A DNA stretch of 34,752 bases, taken from contig JANXUX010000444.1 of assembly GCA_025351965.1 (NCBI GenBank), positions 1 to 34,752 on the forward strand. The letters are read 5' to 3'. Shown here one piece after another: positions 1 through 6,887 of the stretch. The notes beneath the pieces are model-generated. The model ran no database searches and was not told where the DNA came from. It saw nothing but the letters and a program-made list of their open reading frames with translations. Position 1 is the stretch's first letter. Every line of letters starts with the position of its first letter. This DNA is from Actinomycetes bacterium. Lineage in GTDB: Bacteria; Actinomycetota; Acidimicrobiia; Acidimicrobiales; Ilumatobacteraceae. The translations under genes and the position numbers were made by a program.

Positions 1-488
1 ATGCGGACGCTGAAAGACTGGCGGGCCATATCCGCGCCCGTGCATCTGATAAGGGCTCAAGACACGCGCGCGCCCACGCGCGAGATTGTAACCTGCGAGC
101 GATGGGCCAGAAGGATCCGCTGACCGAGTGGCAGCGTGAGGGCTTCGAGATGTTCGGCACCCTGATGAAAGGTGTTGCCCAGGACTTCGTCCGCTACGTC
201 ATGCACGTGCAGGTCGTGCGGAACGAGGAGCCGGCGCCACTCGTGCAGAACGTGCAGCAGTCTTCCGCCGACAATGCCCAGACGTCGGGCTTCGCCTCCG
301 CAGCCCTGGCTCAGGTCGCCGCTGGTGACGACGATCCCGATCTCATCGCGGCGGCCACCGGAGCGCAGCAGGCGCCGGCCAAGCAGGCCCCGGTGATCAA
401 CGATGAGTGGTCCAAGACGCCACGCAATGCGCCGTGCCCGTGCGGGTCCGGCAAGAAGTTCAAGCTGTGCCACGGCGCCACGCTGTAA
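1..488 (+). CDS. secA: Protein translocase ATPase SecA, C-terminal end (partial)
   Basis: SecA is the ATPase motor that drives preproteins through SecYEG at the inner face of the membrane. Only the tail is present. From about base 85 the frame reads NLRAMGQKDPLTEWQREG, the conserved helical scaffold region. A variable Ala/Gln-rich linker follows, then the SEC-C zinc motif near the end (CPCGSGKKFKLCHG, three Cys and one His) that binds SecB or ribosomes in other bacteria. The stop codon is 8 bases before prfB, a common actinobacterial neighbour. The first ~84 bases stay open in this frame but do not read like SecA, where an HLYEMDYL-type sequence is expected, so the 5' edge may be an assembly join. 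The gene continues beyond the window. Confidence 0.93.
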   Translation, partial: ADAERLAGHIRARASDKGSRHARAHARDCNLRAMGQKDPLTEWQREGFEMFGTLMKGVAQDFVRYVMHVQVVRNEEPAPLVQNVQQSSADNAQTSGFASAALAQVAAGDDDPDLIAAATGAQQAPAKQAPVINDEWSKTPRNAPCPCGSGKKFKLCHGATL

Positions 489-495
489 GGCCGCG

Positions 496-1605
496 ATGCG
501 CGACTTCTCCGACGACCTCAAAGACCTGCGCCGCCGCCTCGACGAGGCGTCCTCGTACCTGAAGATCACCGAGAACCGGGCCCGTCTCCTCGAGCTCGAG
601 TTCGAGGTCTCGCGCCCGGACCTCTGGGACGACCAGGACCTGGCCAAGAAGACCAACGCCGAGTACTCGAACGTCAAGCACGACATCGACACGTTCGATC
701 AGTTGGCATCGGACATCGAGGACACCGAGCTGCTCCACGAGATGGCTCGCGAGGTGGACGACGAGAGCCAGGAACCCGACCTCGTCGAGGCCATCTCGCG
801 CACCGCGGGGATCCTCAGCCGGCTCGAGCTGCGCAGCCTGTTCACGGGCGAGCACGACGAGCTCGACTGCATCGTCCAGATCAACGCCAAAGACGGCGGT
901 GTCGACGCCCAGGACTGGAGCGAGATGCTCCTGCGGATGTACGGCCGGTGGGCCGAGCGTCGGGGCATCGACTTCGAGGTCAACGGCGTCTCCGAGGGTA
1001 CCGAGGCCGGCATCCTGTCCGCCGAGTTCACGCTCACCGGTCGATACGCCTACGGCCTGATGACGAGCGAGCGCGGCACGCATCGCCTCGTGCGGATCAG
1101 CCCGTTCGACAACCAGGGTCGGCGCCAGACCAGCTTCGCCTCGGTGCAGGTCTGGCCCGTGCTCGAGGACCCCGATGTCGAGATCAACGAGGCCGACGTG
1201 CGGATGGAGGTCTACCGGGCCAGCGGCGCCGGTGGCCAGCACATCAACAAGACCTCGTCCGCCGTCCGTCTGATTCACGAGCCCACCGGCATCGTCTCGG
1301 CCTCGCAGGAGGAGCGCAGCCAGCTCCAGAACCGCGAGCGGGCGATGACCCGGTTGAAGACGATGATCGCGGCCCGCATCGAAGAGGAGCACCAGGCCGA
1401 GCTGGACCGCATCGCCGGCCGGCCCGCGCAGGTCGGCTGGGGCAGCCAGATCCGCAGCTACGTGATGCAGCCCTACCAGATGGTCAAGGACCTGCGTACC
1501 GAGTACGAGTCGGGCAACGTCGCAGCCGTCCTCGACGGCGACCTCGACGGCTTCATGGAGGCGTTCCTCCAGAGTCGCCGTCGCGACGCCGGTCAGCCCG
1601 TCTGA
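496..1605 (+). CDS. prfB: Peptide chain release factor 2 (RF2)
   Basis: RF2 recognises UAA and UGA in the ribosomal A site and triggers hydrolysis of peptidyl-tRNA. The product is 369 residues, normal for RF2. The stop-codon recognition tripeptide SPF is at residues 202–204 and the catalytic GGQ at 246–248 inside GAGGQHINKTSSAVRL, close to their places in E. coli RF2. ATG 496 is chosen because the frame upstream of it lies inside secA, and residue 1 starts the usual helical N-terminal domain. No in-frame stop or CTTTGA-type slippery site occurs near codon 25, so the programmed +1 frameshift that autoregulates many prfB genes is absent. The gene starts 7 bases after the secA stop and is probably cotranscribed with it. 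Confidence 0.97.
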   Translation: MRDFSDDLKDLRRRLDEASSYLKITENRARLLELEFEVSRPDLWDDQDLAKKTNAEYSNVKHDIDTFDQLASDIEDTELLHEMAREVDDESQEPDLVEAISRTAGILSRLELRSLFTGEHDELDCIVQINAKDGGVDAQDWSEMLLRMYGRWAERRGIDFEVNGVSEGTEAGILSAEFTLTGRYAYGLMTSERGTHRLVRISPFDNQGRRQTSFASVQVWPVLEDPDVEINEADVRMEVYRASGAGGQHINKTSSAVRLIHEPTGIVSASQEERSQLQNRERAMTRLKTMIAARIEEEHQAELDRIAGRPAQVGWGSQIRSYVMQPYQMVKDLRTEYESGNVAAVLDGDLDGFMEAFLQSRRRDAGQPV

Positions 1606-1720
1606 CGCAACCCTGCCGTCGTGGCGCCGTCACGGTGCCGTCACCTCGACCGAGGGTGACCGTGGCTTTTCGTCACACACTGGTAACTTTTGACGTCCCT
1701 TCCCAGCCCCTGGAGCGCTG

Positions 1721-2398
1721 TTGATCCGTCTCGAGAACGTCACCAAGATCTACAACTCAGAAGTCACCGCCCTCCGTGACGCCACCTTCGAGGTGGCCAA
1801 GGGCGAGTTCGTGTTCTTGGTCGGCCCGTCCGGATCCGGCAAGAGCACGCTGCTGCGGATGATGAACCGGCAGGAACGGCCTGAGAAGGGCGCTGTCTGG
1901 GTGGCCGGGCGGAACATCAACGAGATGCCTGACAGCAAAGTGCCCCACCTGCGCCGCAACATCGGCAACATCTTCCAGGACTACAAGCTGCTGCTGAACA
2001 AGACGGTCCACGAGAACGTCGCCTTCGCCCTCGAGGTCATCGGCCGACCGAAGCACGTGATCCGCCAGCAGGTGCCGGCGGTGATGGACCTCGTCGGCCT
2101 GGCCGGCAAGCAGGACCGCTTCCCCCACCAGCTCTCCGGCGGCGAGCAGCAGCGCGTCTCGATTGCGCGTGCCTTCGTCAACCGCCCGCTGATCCTCCTC
2201 GCCGACGAGCCGACCGGCAACCTCGACCCCGGCACGGGCGAGGGCATCATGCGCCTCCTCGACCGGATCAACAAGACCGGCACCACAGTCGTGATGGCCA
2301 CCCATGATCAGCGCATCGTCAACATGATGCGCAAGCGCGTGATCCAGATGGACCGCGGCATCATCGTGCGCGACCAGGCCCGAGGGGTGTACGAATAA
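1721..2398 (+). CDS. ftsE: Cell division ATP-binding protein FtsE
   Basis: FtsE is the cytoplasmic ATPase of the FtsEX complex, which works at the divisome to activate peptidoglycan hydrolases instead of transporting a solute. The 225-residue product has Walker A GPSGSGKST at 35–43, the signature LSGGEQQRVSIARA, Walker B LILLADEPT and the switch His in MATHDQ. The start is TTG 1721, with GGAG five bases upstream and the family-typical MIRLENVTKIYN; no ATG fits. The stop codon overlaps the ftsX start by one base (TAATG), which indicates translational coupling. Length and domain content are normal. Confidence 0.97.
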   Translation: MIRLENVTKIYNSEVTALRDATFEVAKGEFVFLVGPSGSGKSTLLRMMNRQERPEKGAVWVAGRNINEMPDSKVPHLRRNIGNIFQDYKLLLNKTVHENVAFALEVIGRPKHVIRQQVPAVMDLVGLAGKQDRFPHQLSGGEQQRVSIARAFVNRPLILLADEPTGNLDPGTGEGIMRLLDRINKTGTTVVMATHDQRIVNMMRKRVIQMDRGIIVRDQARGVYE

Positions 2399-3303
2399 TG
2401 TGGTCCCGGCTCACGTACACGTTCCGAGAAACCGGCGCCAGCCTGCGCCGCAACGTCACCCTGACGGTGGCGGCGATCCTCACGTCCGCGGTCTCGCTGT
2501 TCTTGGTCGGCGGCACCTTCCTCGTGCAGCGCGGCTTCGACAACCTGCTCTCCAAATGGGCGGGCGGCGTGCAGATGATCGTCTACGTGACGCCACAGGC
2601 GACACCGGACCAGATCACCGCCATCCAGCAGGCATTGTCGTCGAACCCCACGGTCATCGACGTCGACAAGCTAGTCTACTTCGACACCGAGGCGTCGTTG
2701 GCCGAAGCCAAGAGGCTCTTCGCCGCCGACCCGGGCGCGTTCGCGCTGCTCAACGCGAACAACATCCCGACCGAGTTCAAGGTCGTGCCGAAATCCGGCA
2801 AGCTCGACCTACTGGTGCAGTTGGCCGACAGCTTCCGTCCGCTGCCCCATGTGCAGAAGGTGGTCCTGGCGCGCGACCAGGTCGAGCAGATCGCGAAGTT
2901 GCGCGACTTCGTCCAGACCGTGACCGTCGGTCTCTCGATCCTGTTGCTCATCGGCGCGCTGATTTTGATCTGGACCACGATCCGCACGGCGATGTACGCC
3001 CGGCGGCGTGAGATCGAGGTGATGAAACTCGTCGGCGCCACGAACTGGTTCATCCGAATACCGTTCATGCTGGAGGGCTTGATCCAGGGCCTGGTCGGCG
3101 GACTGCTGTCCTGCGGTTTCCTGCTGTTCTTCAACCGATTGTGGACCAACGGCGTGGTCAAGCTGAAAGGTGACAACGGCTTCATCGCGCTCGTCGTCAG
3201 CGACAGCTTCCTCAACGGCGTGATGTTCGGCGTCGTTGCGTTCGGCATGATCGCCGGCGCGATCGCGTCCGGTGTCGCTGCCAGCCGATTCCTCGACGTC
3301 TGA
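2398..3303 (+). CDS. ftsX: Cell division protein FtsX
   Basis: FtsX is the membrane partner of FtsE. Its extracytoplasmic domain activates cell-wall hydrolases such as RipC in mycobacteria. The 301 residues show a cytoplasmic N-terminus rich in Arg (RETGASLRRN), a first membrane segment at about 23–45, a large external domain at about 46–165, and three further membrane segments near 168–192, 220–245 and 270–295. Between segments two and three is the conserved cytoplasmic REIEVMKLVGATNWFIR. Start ATG 2398 overlaps the ftsE stop by one base. In many actinobacteria smpB follows ftsX; here a crotonase gene with its own promoter follows. Confidence 0.96.
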   Translation: MWSRLTYTFRETGASLRRNVTLTVAAILTSAVSLFLVGGTFLVQRGFDNLLSKWAGGVQMIVYVTPQATPDQITAIQQALSSNPTVIDVDKLVYFDTEASLAEAKRLFAADPGAFALLNANNIPTEFKVVPKSGKLDLLVQLADSFRPLPHVQKVVLARDQVEQIAKLRDFVQTVTVGLSILLLIGALILIWTTIRTAMYARRREIEVMKLVGATNWFIRIPFMLEGLIQGLVGGLLSCGFLLFFNRLWTNGVVKLKGDNGFIALVVSDSFLNGVMFGVVAFGMIAGAIASGVAASRFLDV

Positions 3304-3319
3304 TCGCCGAGGCAGTCGA

Positions 3320-3334
3320 CCGAACTAGGTTCGG
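3320..3334. promoter_or_regulatory. Operator-like palindrome over the crotonase promoter
   Basis: CCGAAC-TAG-GTTCGG is a perfect 6-base inverted repeat with a 3-base centre. It covers the putative -10 box (TAGGTT, 3326–3331) and ends 3 bases before the ATG at 3338. This placement would let a dimeric repressor block transcription. Size and symmetry suit a TetR- or GntR-type regulator. No regulator gene is nearby, so the binding protein is unknown. Confidence 0.45.
3326..3331 (+). promoter_or_regulatory. -10 box of a probable leaderless transcript (crotonase)
   Basis: TAGGTT fits the actinobacterial -10 consensus TANNNT. It ends six bases before ATG 3338, which would place the transcription start on or beside the A of the start codon. 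No Shine–Dalgarno sequence is visible. Confidence 0.5.
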
Positions 3335-3337
3335 CGC

Positions 3338-4195
3338 ATGTACTCCGAGATTGTCTACGACGTCGCCGACCAGGTCGCGACGATCACGCTGAATCGCCCG
3401 GCGCAGCTCAATGCGTTCACCAACCGGATGATGCACGAGCTGATCGATGCCTTCGACACCGTCGACGCCGACGACGACGTGCGCGCCGTCATCGTCACCG
3501 GCTCGGGCCGAGGATTCTGTGCCGGCGCGGATCTGTCCGGCGGAGGCGAGACCTTCGCCAGGGGCGGCAGTGATGTCCAGACCGATGTCGGCGTGCCTCG
3601 TGACGGTGGGGGACTGGTGTCGCTGCGAATCTTCGAGTGCCTCAAGCCGGTCATCGGTGCCATCAATGGCGCCGCCGTGGGCGTCGGCGCGACCATGACG
3701 CTGCCGATGGACATCCGCCTCGCCGCCGAGGGTGCCCGCTTCGGGTTCGTCTTCGCTCGGCGGGGCATCGTGCCCGAGGCCTGCTCGTCGTGGTTCCTGC
3801 CACGTCTGGTCGGGATCAGCCAGGCTGCGGAGTGGGTCTACACCGGACGCCTGTTCGGCGCGGAGGAGGCGCTGCGGCACCGGCTCGTGCGCAGCGTGCA
3901 CCCCGGCGACGAGTTGCTCGGTGCCGCTCGGGCGATCGCCGCCGAGATCACGGCGAACACCGCGCCGGTCTCGGTGGCGCTCTCGCGTCAGATGCTGTGG
4001 CGGATGCTCGGCGCAGAACACCCGATGGACGCCCACCGGGTCGACTCCCGGGGCATCGCCGTGCGCGGCGCGAGCAGTGACGCCCGCGAGGGTGTGACCA
4101 GCTTTCTGGAGAAGCGCCCGGCGGTGTTCACCGACCGGGTCAGCGACGGGTTGCCTGAGATCTTCCCTGGTTGGGAGCCGCCCACCTTCGCGTGA
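3338..4195 (+). CDS. Crotonase-family protein (enoyl-CoA hydratase/isomerase)
   Basis: This is a 285-residue crotonase-fold enzyme that should act on a CoA thioester in the cytoplasm, probably in fatty-acid or related acyl-CoA metabolism. The CoA/oxyanion-hole motif GRGFCAGADL is at about 58–67, and the second oxyanion segment IGAINGAAVGVGATM at about 106–120. By alignment from memory, the two catalytic glutamates of true enoyl-CoA hydratases (rat Glu144 and Glu164) fall on Thr and Phe here. A Glu is present instead at about 147 in GIVPEACSSWFLP, as in many isomerase-like members. Hydratase activity is therefore doubtful, and isomerase or another crotonase reaction is more likely. It appears to be a single gene with its own leaderless promoter and operator-like palindrome. 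Confidence 0.85.
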   Translation: MYSEIVYDVADQVATITLNRPAQLNAFTNRMMHELIDAFDTVDADDDVRAVIVTGSGRGFCAGADLSGGGETFARGGSDVQTDVGVPRDGGGLVSLRIFECLKPVIGAINGAAVGVGATMTLPMDIRLAAEGARFGFVFARRGIVPEACSSWFLPRLVGISQAAEWVYTGRLFGAEEALRHRLVRSVHPGDELLGAARAIAAEITANTAPVSVALSRQMLWRMLGAEHPMDAHRVDSRGIAVRGASSDAREGVTSFLEKRPAVFTDRVSDGLPEIFPGWEPPTFA

Positions 4196-4370
4196 CCCGC
4201 ACGCCGTGCCTGGTCACGGATGTGCGCCCGGAGCCGTCATCCAACGTCGCCGATCTTCAAGGTCTGCCCAAAGAAATTCCGCTCCGTGACGGACATCACG
4301 CTCACGTCCGGAAGAAACCTGCCGATGGATCAGTTGGTGCTGGGTAGCAACGATCCGCACTTCGTCGTCA

Positions 4371-4402
4371 TCGAGAGATGGGACAGCGGCGACAACTCTC
4401 GA
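4371..4402 (+). promoter_or_regulatory. Inverted repeat abutting the ribosome binding site of the 65-residue gene
   Basis: TCGAGAG (4371–4377) and CTCTCGA (4396–4402) form a perfect 7-base stem with an 18-base loop. The strong Shine–Dalgarno GAGGAG begins at 4401, overlapping the stem by two bases, and the ATG follows at 4413. The hairpin could limit ribosome access or stabilise the 5' end. It could also be a protein-binding palindrome. Confidence 0.35.
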
Positions 4403-4412
4403 GGAGAGACCC

Positions 4413-4610
4413 ATGAGCACAATTCTGAACGAGCGCATCGAAACAGGTGACGTCATCGAGCTGCACCGTGACGGCGAGCTGATCTCGGCCCTGGTTCTGC
4501 TGGCCACCGATGATGCAGTCATCCTCGACGCCTGCGATGACACGACCCCCTTCGTCGTGCGCCGCAGCGACCTGGTCGACTACCGCCTCTTCCAGCCGGA
4601 AGCAGCCTGA
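4413..4610 (+). CDS. Small protein of unknown function (65 residues)
   Basis: I do not recognise this protein. It has 65 residues, is acidic and has no membrane segment or signal peptide. The pattern of short hydrophobic strands (DVIELHRDGELISALVLLA, then DAVILDAC) suggests a small all-beta fold, and it ends with a conserved-looking VVRRSDLVDYRLF stretch. It is accepted as a gene because of the strong Shine–Dalgarno (GAGGAG, 6–7 bases from ATG), GC-rich third positions like its neighbours, and its place just before the haemoglobin gene on the same strand. The preceding 217 bases (4196–4412) hold only the inverted repeat described separately, and I see no convincing gene there. Confidence 0.6.
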   Translation: MSTILNERIETGDVIELHRDGELISALVLLATDDAVILDACDDTTPFVVRRSDLVDYRLFQPEAA

Positions 4611-4614
4611 GCCG

Positions 4615-4620
4615 TAGTCT
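4615..4620 (+). promoter_or_regulatory. -10 box before the haemoglobin gene
   Basis: TAGTCT (TANNNT type) ends eight bases before ATG 4629, and no Shine–Dalgarno sequence is visible. This fits a leaderless or nearly leaderless transcript. It sits just after the stop of the preceding small gene, so the haemoglobin gene may be transcribed on its own. Confidence 0.4.
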
Positions 4621-4628
4621 GGTCAGCC

Positions 4629-5066
4629 ATGGCTGACGAGCAGGCTCACGAGCAAGAACTACGGTCGTTCTACGACGCTGTGGGCGGAATGTCGTTCTTC
4701 GAACGACTCGTCGACGACTTCTATGCCGGAGTGCAGGACGATGCCGTCCTCGCGCCGCTGTACCCCGAATACCCGGATTTCACCGGTGCGCGCCACCGGC
4801 TGACGCTGTTCCTGGCCCAGTACTGGGGTGGCCCGACCACCTACAACGACGAGCGAGGCCATCCTCGGCTGCGGATGCGCCACTTCCCGTTCCCCGTCGG
4901 ACCGCTGCAACGAGACCGATGGATATTGCACATGTCGAATGCCATCGCCGCCAGCGGCGCCGACGAATCCACCCGCACAGCACTGCTCGACTACTTCGTC
5001 CCGGCTGCCGAACACCTCCGCAATGACACCGGCCTGCCGATCACCAGCTCGACCTACGGTCGCTGA
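4629..5066 (+). CDS. glbO: Group II truncated haemoglobin
   Basis: This is a small haem protein of the trHbO type, which binds O2 very tightly and is linked to peroxide/NO chemistry and membrane respiration in mycobacteria. Its 145 residues match M. tuberculosis GlbO closely from memory: FYDAVGG at the start of the fold, FLAQYWGGPTTYND in helix E, and RGHPRLRMRHFPF carrying the proximal haem ligand His85 (F8). The group II markers are Tyr32 (B10), Tyr45 (CD1) and Trp98 (G8), all present. The N-terminus is about 12 residues longer than GlbO. Its 3' end overlaps the convergent RNA methyltransferase gene by 13 bases. Confidence 0.95.
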   Translation: MADEQAHEQELRSFYDAVGGMSFFERLVDDFYAGVQDDAVLAPLYPEYPDFTGARHRLTLFLAQYWGGPTTYNDERGHPRLRMRHFPFPVGPLQRDRWILHMSNAIAASGADESTRTALLDYFVPAAEHLRNDTGLPITSSTYGR

Positions 5067-5875
5067 CCGCGCCGGATCGGCCGCAGTGCCCAGCACGCCA
5101 CTGCGGCAGCAGCGGCGACGTTCATCGAGTTCACGCCGTCGGCCATCGGGATGCACGCCTGGATGCTGGACGCCGCGAGCAGTTCGTCGCTGAGCCCGTT
5201 GCGCTCCGAGCCGAACATGATCATCGCCGGTTGGCCGATCGCGGGGAGCACGGCCTGCAGCGGCATCGCCCCGGCGGCTGGCGTCATCGCGACCACGAGC
5301 GTCCCTGCGGCTCGAGCATCGGTGACCGCCTCGACGAGTGAGTGGGCCCGGGCGAAGGGCAGTACGAAGGCGTTGCCCATCGAGACGCGAAGAGCCCGGC
5401 GGGCGAGTGGATCGGCGCTCGTGCGGTCGAGGAGCAGTCCGTTCCAACCGAGTGCTGCGGCGCTGCGCACGACGGTGCCGACATTGACAGGGTTGTCGAC
5501 CGCCTCCAGGGCCACGACGCGCGGCAACGAGGCGACGATCGCCGCAGGGAGCGGGTCCGGGCGACGGAACAGAGCCACGATCGACAGCGGCACCCCGAGA
5601 CCCATGCTGGCCCTGCGGACGTTCTCGTCGCCGCCGTACACGACCACGGAGTCATCGAATCGGTCGACGACCGACGGGGGAGCGGCCGCATCGACGAAGG
5701 CTGCGACGGGCGTGCAGCCGGCGGCCAGCGCTCGCTCGACGACGAGATCGCCCTCGGCGATGAACAGCCCGGCGGCGACGATTCGCTCGCGACGATCAGC
5801 GCGTGTGTTCAGCCGGCGTTCGGTCGCACGGAACAATGCAATGCGCGAGTCGTCGGCATCCTCGATCAGGATCAT
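5054..5875 (-). CDS. TrmH/SpoU-family RNA 2'-O-methyltransferase
   Basis: This is a SAM-dependent RNA ribose methyltransferase of the SPOUT superfamily, acting on rRNA or tRNA. Its 273 residues show the N-terminal substrate-binding region, then the three SpoU motifs: motif 1 DNPVNVGTVVRSAAALG (the NxGxxxR core), motif 2 MIMFGSERNGLSDELL, and motif 3 IPMADGVNSMNVAAAAAVA, which forms the trefoil knot that holds SAM. The RNA target cannot be told from sequence; 23S rRNA methyltransferases (TsnR/RlmB-like) are nearest. It lies 46 bases downstream of menB on the same strand and may share its transcript, although a small hairpin (GTGGA/TCCAC, 5896–5909) stands between them. The start is ATG 5875. 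Confidence 0.92.
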   Translation of the reverse strand: MILIEDADDSRIALFRATERRLNTRADRRERIVAAGLFIAEGDLVVERALAAGCTPVAAFVDAAAPPSVVDRFDDSVVVYGGDENVRRASMGLGVPLSIVALFRRPDPLPAAIVASLPRVVALEAVDNPVNVGTVVRSAAALGWNGLLLDRTSADPLARRALRVSMGNAFVLPFARAHSLVEAVTDARAAGTLVVAMTPAAGAMPLQAVLPAIGQPAMIMFGSERNGLSDELLAASSIQACIPMADGVNSMNVAAAAAVACWALRPIRRGQRP

Positions 5876-5921
5876 CGAGGCGTTGGTGGGCTCGGGTGGA
5901 TGCCTCCACGAGCGGCGCTGC

Positions 5922-6842
5922 TCAGAACAGCCACTGGTACGGCGACCAGTCCGGGTCCCGCTTCTCCAGGAACGACTCGCGCCCTTCTTGGGCCTCGTCG
6001 GTCATGTACGCGAGCCGGGTCGCCTCGCCGGCGAACACCTGCTGACCGACCAGGCCGTCGTCGATCAGGTTGAACGAGAACTTGAGCATCCGCTGCGCGG
6101 TCGGGCTCTTCGAGTTGATCTTGCGCCCCCATTCGAGGGCGGTGTTCTCGAGGTCGGCGTGGGCGACGACGGCGTTGACCATGCCCATCCGGTGGGCGTC
6201 GTCGGCGGAGTACTCGTCACCGAGGAAGAAGATCTCGCGGGCGAACTTCTGGCCGACCTGGCGGGCCAGGTACGCCGAGCCGAAGCCGCCGTCGAAGCTG
6301 GCGACGTCGGCGTCGGTCTGCTTGAACCGGGCGTGCTCGCGGCTGGCGATGGTGAGGTCGCTGACGACGTGCAGGCTGTGCCCGCCTCCCGCCGCCCAAC
6401 CGGGCACCACGCAGATGACGACCTTGGGCATGAACCGGATCAGGCGCTGCACCTCGAGGATGTGCAGGCGGCCTGCGCGCCCGGGTTCGATCGTGGCGGC
6501 GGTCTCGCCGAGGCTGCCGTCGCCCGACTCCACGGTGTACTTGTAGCCGTCACGTCCGCGGATCCGCTGATCGCCGCCGCTGCAGAACGCCCACCCACCG
6601 TCCTTGGCGGACGGGCCGTTGCCGGTGAGCAGTACGCAGCCGACATCGGTGCTCATCCGGGCGTGGTCCAGTGCGGTGTACAGCTCGTCGACGGTGTGCG
6701 GGCGGAACGCGTTGCGGATCTCGGGCCGATTGAACGCGATGCGCACCGTGCCGTGGGCGAGCGCCCGGTGATAGGTGATGTCGGTGAAGGTGAAGCCGGG
6801 GACGTCGCACCACAGCGTTGGATCGAAGATGTCGGAGACCAC
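5922..6842 (-). CDS. menB: 1,4-dihydroxy-2-naphthoyl-CoA synthase
   Basis: MenB closes the second ring in menaquinone synthesis, converting o-succinylbenzoyl-CoA to 1,4-dihydroxy-2-naphthoyl-CoA. The 306-residue product is nearly collinear with M. tuberculosis MenB: AFNRPEIRNAFRPHTVDELY, the oxyanion segment GGWAFCSGGDQRIRG, GWAAGGGHSLHVV, and the active-site stretch DADVASFDGGFGSAYLARQ, which supplies the Asp and Ser used in catalysis. The frame is open far upstream, but homology begins at VVSDIFDP, so GTG 6842 is chosen. It is divergent from cofE, with only 45 bases between the starts. It shows that this organism makes menaquinone by the classical Men route. No other men gene is in the window. 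Confidence 0.95.
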   Translation of the reverse strand: MVSDIFDPTLWCDVPGFTFTDITYHRALAHGTVRIAFNRPEIRNAFRPHTVDELYTALDHARMSTDVGCVLLTGNGPSAKDGGWAFCSGGDQRIRGRDGYKYTVESGDGSLGETAATIEPGRAGRLHILEVQRLIRFMPKVVICVVPGWAAGGGHSLHVVSDLTIASREHARFKQTDADVASFDGGFGSAYLARQVGQKFAREIFFLGDEYSADDAHRMGMVNAVVAHADLENTALEWGRKINSKSPTAQRMLKFSFNLIDDGLVGQQVFAGEATRLAYMTDEAQEGRESFLEKRDPDWSPYQWLF

Positions 6843-6875
6843 ACGCCATGTTGGTCTCTCACCGCTCCGATCGGC

Positions 6876-6881
6876 AAGACT
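6876..6881 (+). promoter_or_regulatory. -10-like box of a probable leaderless cofE transcript
   Basis: AAGACT keeps the two strongest positions of the -10 box (A2 and T6) and ends six bases before ATG 6888, matching the spacing at the crotonase and desaturase genes. There is no Shine–Dalgarno sequence. The 45-base gap to menB must also hold the opposing promoter. Confidence 0.35.
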
Positions 6882-6887
6882 CGCGTC

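Noticed and set aside
1640-1660. Hairpin GTCACC/GGTGAC after prfB as a terminator
   Set aside because: Only six pairs with a 9-base loop and no strong flank; several GTCAC repeats in this gap make chance pairing likely.
4220-4450. Possible 76-residue gene before the small 65-residue gene
   Set aside because: It overlaps the better supported gene, has no Shine–Dalgarno or family resemblance, and its codon use is atypical.
5151-6887. Long open frame upstream of cofE in the same frame, giving an 829-residue product
   Set aside because: The sequence lies antisense to the methyltransferase and menB genes, is composition-driven, and CofE homology begins at 6888.
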